From assembly GCA_002791435.1 (NCBI GenBank), contig PFXB01000077.1, positions 1 through 6,222 of the forward strand: a stretch of DNA of 6,222 nt, written 5' to 3'. Of the stretch, positions 2,659 to 6,222 are shown piece by piece; positions within the stretch are counted from its first letter, which is position 1; each line of letters begins with the position of its first letter. The notes beneath the pieces are model-generated. The model had not been told where the DNA came from and ran no database searches. It was given only the letters and a program-made list of their open reading frames with translations. The DNA comes from a candidate division WWE3 bacterium CG_4_9_14_3_um_filter_43_9 (GTDB lineage: Bacteria; Patescibacteriota; CPR3; GCA-002780085). Made by a program: the position numbers and the translations under genes.

Positions 2659-4449
2659 ATGAAGCCACAAAATTATTCTCTTAATATTGTCGATATACAA
2701 AAAGCCTTTGCCTTTGCTGAAATCCTATATAAAAAAAACGAAGAGCTCATTAACGATTTAAATGTCTTCCCAGTTCCGGATGGAGATACGGGAAGCAACA
2801 TGCTCGCGACCATTCAGGCTGTAAATTTAAAGCTCAAAAGGGAACAACCCAAGAATTTTAATCATTTGTCGAATTTAATCAGTCAAGAAGCACTCATGGG
2901 TGCCCGTGGAAACTCAGGCGTTATTCTTTCCCAATTTTTGAACGGTTTTTTTGATGTTTTTAAAAAAAGCAACGATATAACCAATCAACTGCTGGTTAAG
3001 GCGCTGACAGCCGGTAAGGATGAGGCTTTCAGATGTGTAGCCGAGCCTAAAGAAGGAACAATTTTAACTATTATTCGAAATACGGCCGAAGAGTTTAAAA
3101 ATCAAATTAACAAAGGGATCCATCTTCAAGAAGCTTTTCGAAAAACATATAACGTGGCTTTAAAAAGTTTAAAAAATACGCCTAACCTTTTACCGGTTCT
3201 GAAAGAAGCCGGGGTGGTTGATGCCGGAGCAGTTGGGTTTGTTCTTCTTCTGGAGAGCATAAAACAGGCTCTGCTTTTAAAAAATGAAAGCTTCCAAACG
3301 AACGATTTCCTTGAAAATTTCGAGACAGATCTTTCTTATAGAAATATCTCAAATTTCAGTAAAGATGTAAAACTGCGCAAACTATTTTTTCTCTTAAAAC
3401 TAAACATCAGTTACCAAATATTGAAAAAAACCGTTATTTTCTTTTCAAGCCCGTTTTTAGGTCTAGCCCGTCTTTTTGTCAAAGCGGGAAGAAAACAACT
3501 TAAAAAATTTTCACCGAACCTTTTTAAAAAACCCTACCATAAACACTGTTTTGAAATTCTCATAAAAAGTTGCGGGTTCAACAAAATCACTTTAGAGAAA
3601 GCCTTAAAAATGTATGGAGATTCTTTAATTATCGGCGGAGGGGAGCCTTTGTTGAAGGTACATCTTCATACCAATAAACCGCGAGAGGTTCTTGCCTTTT
3701 TAAATCGAAACTCGGAAGTTGTTCACAAAAGATTAAGTGATCTTGAAAAAAAGCAGGATTTGTTTTTACGCCAAGAAGCGAATACTATAGACAATAAGCC
3801 GGTTTTAGTGGCCGTATCGCAGGGAGAAGGTTTCAAAAAACTTTTAGAGGACTTTAACGTTAAAATTATTGATGGTGGTAAAACTATGAATCCTTCGGTT
3901 GAAACGATCTTAAATTTTGTCGAAAATTTGCCTCAAAATGAAATAATCTTTTTTCCCAACAATAAGAACATCTTTTTGACAGCACAAGGGGCATCCAAAA
4001 TTTGTCTTAAAAATATTTATTTGGTATATTCAGAAAGCATCCCGCAAACGCTTTCTTCTCTTATCAATTTTAATCCCGAGAGAAGTGTTTGCGAAAACGC
4101 CTCCAGTCTTAACCAAACCCTATCTCGTTCAAAATTAGTAAGAATAAGTCAGGCGGTCAGAGATACCCGTAATCAAAAAAAGATAGTCAAATCGGGAGAT
4201 TTCATTGCCATGGATGACGACAGCATCATCTTTTCAGGAGACGATCTCTCTCGAGTAACCGTTTCTGCCGTCACAAACGTTCTTAAAAACGACACCCAAT
4301 TGATTACGATTTATACCGGCAATAATGCGTCGACTGATGAAATAGATAAACTTAAGTCAGCCCTAAACAGTCATTTTCCGCATCTCGAACAACAATTTTA
4401 TGACGGAGGTCAACCTTATTCTTTTTATTTAATCTTGCTGGAGACTTAA
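2659..4449 (+). CDS. fakA: Fatty acid kinase, ATP-binding subunit FakA (DAK2/YloV family)
   Basis: FakA phosphorylates a fatty acid held by FakB to acyl-phosphate. The 596-residue protein has the family's three parts. The N-terminal DAK2 kinase domain (about 1-210) carries NVFPVPDGDTGSNM (35-48) with the Mg/ATP aspartates, GARGNSGVILSQ (81-92), EGTILT (132-137) and LKEAGVVDAGAVGF (181-194). The middle domain (about 294-370) keeps C297, H335 and H337 (KVHLHT), which match the zinc ligands reported for this domain in Staphylococcus aureus FakA. The C-terminal FakB-interaction domain runs from VAVSQGEGF (384-392) through FPNNKNI, AVRDT and TIYTG to YDGGQPYSFYLILLE. Between the first two domains, residues about 226-293 form an unusual basic and hydrophobic insert; the protein is some 50 residues longer than typical. 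ATG 2659 fits the family start, although no Shine-Dalgarno is seen. The stop touches the fakB ATG. The call is firm. Confidence 0.92.
   Translation: MKPQNYSLNIVDIQKAFAFAEILYKKNEELINDLNVFPVPDGDTGSNMLATIQAVNLKLKREQPKNFNHLSNLISQEALMGARGNSGVILSQFLNGFFDVFKKSNDITNQLLVKALTAGKDEAFRCVAEPKEGTILTIIRNTAEEFKNQINKGIHLQEAFRKTYNVALKSLKNTPNLLPVLKEAGVVDAGAVGFVLLLESIKQALLLKNESFQTNDFLENFETDLSYRNISNFSKDVKLRKLFFLLKLNISYQILKKTVIFFSSPFLGLARLFVKAGRKQLKKFSPNLFKKPYHKHCFEILIKSCGFNKITLEKALKMYGDSLIIGGGEPLLKVHLHTNKPREVLAFLNRNSEVVHKRLSDLEKKQDLFLRQEANTIDNKPVLVAVSQGEGFKKLLEDFNVKIIDGGKTMNPSVETILNFVENLPQNEIIFFPNNKNIFLTAQGASKICLKNIYLVYSESIPQTLSSLINFNPERSVCENASSLNQTLSRSKLVRISQAVRDTRNQKKIVKSGDFIAMDDDSIIFSGDDLSRVTVSAVTNVLKNDTQLITIYTGNNASTDEIDKLKSALNSHFPHLEQQFYDGGQPYSFYLILLET
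4440..4443 (+). promoter_or_regulatory. Ribosome binding site of fakB
   Basis: GGAG lies 6 bases before the fakB ATG, inside the last codons of fakA. It is the clearest Shine-Dalgarno sequence at any gene start in the window; fic, fakA and plsY have none. It supports re-initiation at the TAA-ATG junction. Confidence 0.6.
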
Positions 4450-5301
4450 ATGGAAACCAAAATTATCACTGAAGGTCTTTCTAGTCTAAGTGACGAGATG
4501 GCCAAAAAATACGATATTTATCTTATTCGTTCGTATATTATTTATGGAGATAAAAATTTGAAAGAAGAGGTCGACATTAAACTTGACGATTATTATGCAG
4601 AGATGGTTGAAAGTCAGAAAATTAGGAAGACCGCCCACGCCAATTATCATGATTTGAAAGTAGCCTTTGAAACCGTAAGACAAAAATCAGACCAGATATT
4701 ATATTTGGCGGCAACCTCTAAACTGACAGGTACCTATCAGTTGGCGCAAGCAATCTGTAAAGAATATGGTTCTGAAAAAATTAAGGCTTATGATACCGAG
4801 TCCTTAATCGGAGTACAGGGAATAATGGCGATTGAAGCTGCCATAATGGGAACTGAAGGAAAAACACCTGCGGAAATATGCAAATTTCTGGATCAGGAAA
4901 AACCCTATATGGGTGTTTTGGGGGCGCTTGAAACACTAAAATATTTAGCTGCCAGCGGAAGAATCGGAAAAGCCAAAGCCCTGTTTGGCAACCTGCTTTC
5001 GATAAAACCGATCATTGGTTTGAAGGATGGCGAGATTGCGCCGGTTGATCGAGCGCGCACGAGAAATCAGGCTCTAGAAAAAATAATCGCTTATTTACAA
5101 CAAAAAAGTCAAATGTTTGGGCGTAAAAAAGTAAAATTCTTCATTGAATATCTAATTGTTGATGACTGGTTGTCAACGGTGAAAGCAGTCTTGGAGAAAA
5201 ACTTTGCGTGTGATAAAATTGAATTCTCCAGGGCTTCGGCTGCAATCGGCACACATTTAGGTCCGGGGACTTGGGGTATAAATTACTATTTCTATGCTTA
5301 A
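4450..5301 (+). CDS. fakB: DegV-family fatty acid-binding protein FakB
   Basis: FakB extracts and holds a fatty acid while FakA phosphorylates it, then delivers the acyl-phosphate to PlsY. The 283-residue length is normal. Family landmarks are AATSKLTGTYQLA (87-99, containing the Ser-Gly-Thr-Tyr loop), LKYLAASGRIGKAKALFGNL (163-182, with the conserved Arg of GRIGK), IKPIIGLKDGEIAPVDRART (185-204) and the C-terminal IGTHLGPGTWG (266-276) with its carboxylate-contacting His. Two usual motifs have changed: the N-terminal DSTSDL is TEGLSSL, and TSQP is TAHAN (61-65), so the lipid head-group pocket may differ. The ATG directly follows the fakA stop, with GGAG 6 bases upstream. The last 8 bp overlap plsY. 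The family is firm, and FakB rather than an unrelated DegV role follows from the neighbours. Confidence 0.9.
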   Translation: METKIITEGLSSLSDEMAKKYDIYLIRSYIIYGDKNLKEEVDIKLDDYYAEMVESQKIRKTAHANYHDLKVAFETVRQKSDQILYLAATSKLTGTYQLAQAICKEYGSEKIKAYDTESLIGVQGIMAIEAAIMGTEGKTPAEICKFLDQEKPYMGVLGALETLKYLAASGRIGKAKALFGNLLSIKPIIGLKDGEIAPVDRARTRNQALEKIIAYLQQKSQMFGRKKVKFFIEYLIVDDWLSTVKAVLEKNFACDKIEFSRASAAIGTHLGPGTWGINYYFYA

Positions 5302-5968
5302 GCTGATTGTTGTTTTTCTATTTTCATATCTCTTCGGCTCAATTCCTTTTTCCTATTTGATCGGTAAATATATTAAAAAAATTGATCTCAAAAAAATTGG
5401 AAGCCGTAATCCTGGCGGTTCAAACCTGTTTTCAAACACCAATTTATTTTGGGGTTTAATCGGAGCTCTGCTTGACATCGGAAAGGGAATCTTTTTAGTT
5501 ATCATCGGAAAGTATTTAAAATTTGACGGTTTATCAATAAATACTCTCATTATTGGAACAATAGTCGGCCATTGCTGGTCACTCTTCTTAAATTTTAAAG
5601 GAGGACGGGGAGTAGCGGCTAGTATTGGAACCTTACTTTTTGTGTATCCACAAAATTTCGGCTTTGGTTTTGCGGTAGGCTTACTGGTCACTTTATTGAA
5701 CTTATTTAAAATCCATACCCTTAGCAGCTTCATTTTAGATACCTCTTTAGGCACTTTCGTTGGCTATTTAGTTTTTATTTTGGCGAGCTTGGTAAACAAA
5801 CAGGAAAATTCATTATTAATTTCGCTTATCGTATTCGTACTGATTATTATAAGAAGAGTGACCGAAGATTTGAGTGAATATAGAGGAAAAGGGAGGTTTA
5901 AGATTTTTTTAATAAGATTATTTTATGACCGGAATAGCTATTATAAGGTTCCTTATAAATTCAAATGA
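5294..5968 (+). CDS. plsY: Glycerol-3-phosphate acyltransferase PlsY
   Basis: PlsY is an integral membrane enzyme that transfers the acyl group of acyl-phosphate to the sn-1 position of glycerol-3-phosphate, giving lysophosphatidic acid. The 224-residue product is hydrophobic, with likely membrane segments at about 3-24, 52-75, 83-100, 111-137, 144-167 and 172-187. Motif 1 is GSIPFSYLIGK followed by KIGSRNPGGSN (34-44). Motif 2 is GHCWSLFLNFKGGRGVA (92-108). Motif 3, usually like RHRENIxRLLxGxE, is poorly kept here as RRVTEDLSEYRGKG (187-200). GSGN in motif 1 has become GSRN. The ATG lies inside fakB (8-bp overlap) without a Shine-Dalgarno sequence, so translation is probably coupled. The stop is TGA at 5966-5968. 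The identification is firm; catalytic competence is likely but deserves a look because of the motif changes. Confidence 0.92.
   Translation: MLKLIVVFLFSYLFGSIPFSYLIGKYIKKIDLKKIGSRNPGGSNLFSNTNLFWGLIGALLDIGKGIFLVIIGKYLKFDGLSINTLIIGTIVGHCWSLFLNFKGGRGVAASIGTLLFVYPQNFGFGFAVGLLVTLLNLFKIHTLSSFILDTSLGTFVGYLVFILASLVNKQENSLLISLIVFVLIIIRRVTEDLSEYRGKGRFKIFLIRLFYDRNSYYKVPYKFK
5941..5958. repeat. 8-bp inverted repeat in the 3' end of plsY
   Basis: TTATAAGGTTCCTTATAA is a perfect 8-bp inverted repeat with a 2-bp centre, within the last codons of plsY. It is short and AT-rich and may be chance or a protein-binding site. Confidence 0.35.
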
Positions 5969-6080
5969 ACTACCACTCCTTGCGCCGTGGTATCCTCCCC
6001 GCCGAATCCCTGCCTCGCCGTCAGGCAGGCACGAGCAAAGCAAGTGGTCTTCTCGAACGATTATAAAAAAACGTTTAGTT
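5969..6080 (+). other. GC-rich hairpin spacer after plsY
   Basis: TACCAC (5971-5976) pairs with GTGGTA (5987-5992). CCTGCCT (6009-6015) pairs with AGGCAGG (6023-6029). ACCAC (5972-5976) can alternatively pair with GTGGT (6044-6048), enclosing the second hairpin. No T-run on the + strand follows at a terminator-like distance, so ending of the fak operon here is possible but unproven. The composition is strikingly GC-rich next to AT-rich plsY. No gene is seen on either strand. Confidence 0.5.
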
Positions 6081-6083
6081 TGG

Positions 6084-6112
6084 TTGAGATCGGCAAGTAA
6101 AAATGTTAGAAT
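6084..6112 (+). promoter_or_regulatory. Promoter of tRNA-His
   Basis: TTGAGA (6084-6089) and TAGAAT (6107-6112) are each 5 of 6 to consensus with an ideal 17-bp spacer. TG at 6104-6105 makes it an extended -10. The predicted start near 6119 lies just before the mature tRNA at 6124. Confidence 0.75.
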
Positions 6113-6123
6113 GAGGGAAATTT

Positions 6124-6201
6124 GGTGGCTGTAGCTCAGTTGGTTAGAGCGCCTGCCTGTGGAGCAGGAGGTCGAGGGTTCAATCCCCTTCAGCCACCCC
6201 A
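6124..6201 (+). tRNA. tRNA-His (anticodon GTG)
   Basis: The acceptor GTGGCTG (6125-6131) pairs with CAGCCAC (6191-6197). G6124 is the His-specific extra G-1, opposite discriminator C6198. The D stem is GCTC/GAGC. The anticodon stem CCTGC/GCAGG has loop CTGTGGA, giving anticodon GTG at 6159-6161. The T arm is GAGGG, TTCAATC, CCCTT. CCA is encoded at 6199-6201. Confidence 0.96.
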
Positions 6202-6222
6202 TATTTCTGAGACTCGTAATAG

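Noticed and set aside
5353..5754. Minus-strand ORF of 133 codons inside plsY
   Set aside because: It lies wholly antisense to a well-supported membrane protein gene and is an artefact of its codon composition.
5918..6202. Minus-strand ORF of 94 codons over tRNA-His
   Set aside because: It runs antisense through the tRNA and the hairpin spacer. Its GIEPSTSCSTGRRSNQLSY stretch is the well-known artefact of translating the complement of a tRNA.

Overview
The window looks like chromosome from a small-genome bacterium, most plausibly a member of the Candidate Phyla Radiation (Patescibacteria). This is inferred from several things together: AT-rich genes mostly without Shine-Dalgarno sequences, tightly packed or overlapping ORFs, tRNA genes of which only some encode CCA, repeat-laden spacers, and a lipid operon suited to using ready-made fatty acids. 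No rRNA or marker protein is present to fix the taxonomy. TAA and TGA both serve as ordinary stops.

Layout. Bases 1-256 hold the 3' end of a GC-rich uracil phosphoribosyltransferase gene (upp), closed by a strong intrinsic terminator at 316-367. Bases 370-592 hold an extended -10 promoter and a structured, apparently non-coding stretch that leads into a class II Fic (AMP-transferase) gene at 593-1660. Bases 1661-1937 are a repeat-rich spacer with a terminator, a good promoter (1747-1776) and a palindromic element (1798-1878). A tRNA cluster follows: Leu(TAA), an interrupted tRNA that carries a complete tRNA-Pro(TGG) inside its anticodon loop, Gly(TCC) and Arg(TCT). Only 26 bp after tRNA-Arg begins a three-gene operon, fakA-fakB-plsY (2659-5968), whose ORFs abut or overlap. 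A GC-rich hairpin spacer follows, then tRNA-His(GTG) with its own promoter at the right edge.

How the genes work together. FakB should hold a fatty acid, FakA should phosphorylate it to acyl-phosphate, and PlsY should move the acyl group to glycerol-3-phosphate to give lysophosphatidic acid. The operon therefore encodes the complete route from free fatty acid to the first phospholipid intermediate, which fits a cell that takes its fatty acids from a host or from neighbours. The upp fragment fits the same salvage lifestyle.

The most unusual structures are the tRNA-within-a-tRNA at 2120-2279 and the 7-bp-period repeat arrays (consensus NTTTGAN), which occur four times on the + strand in the spacers and end just before the next gene or element.
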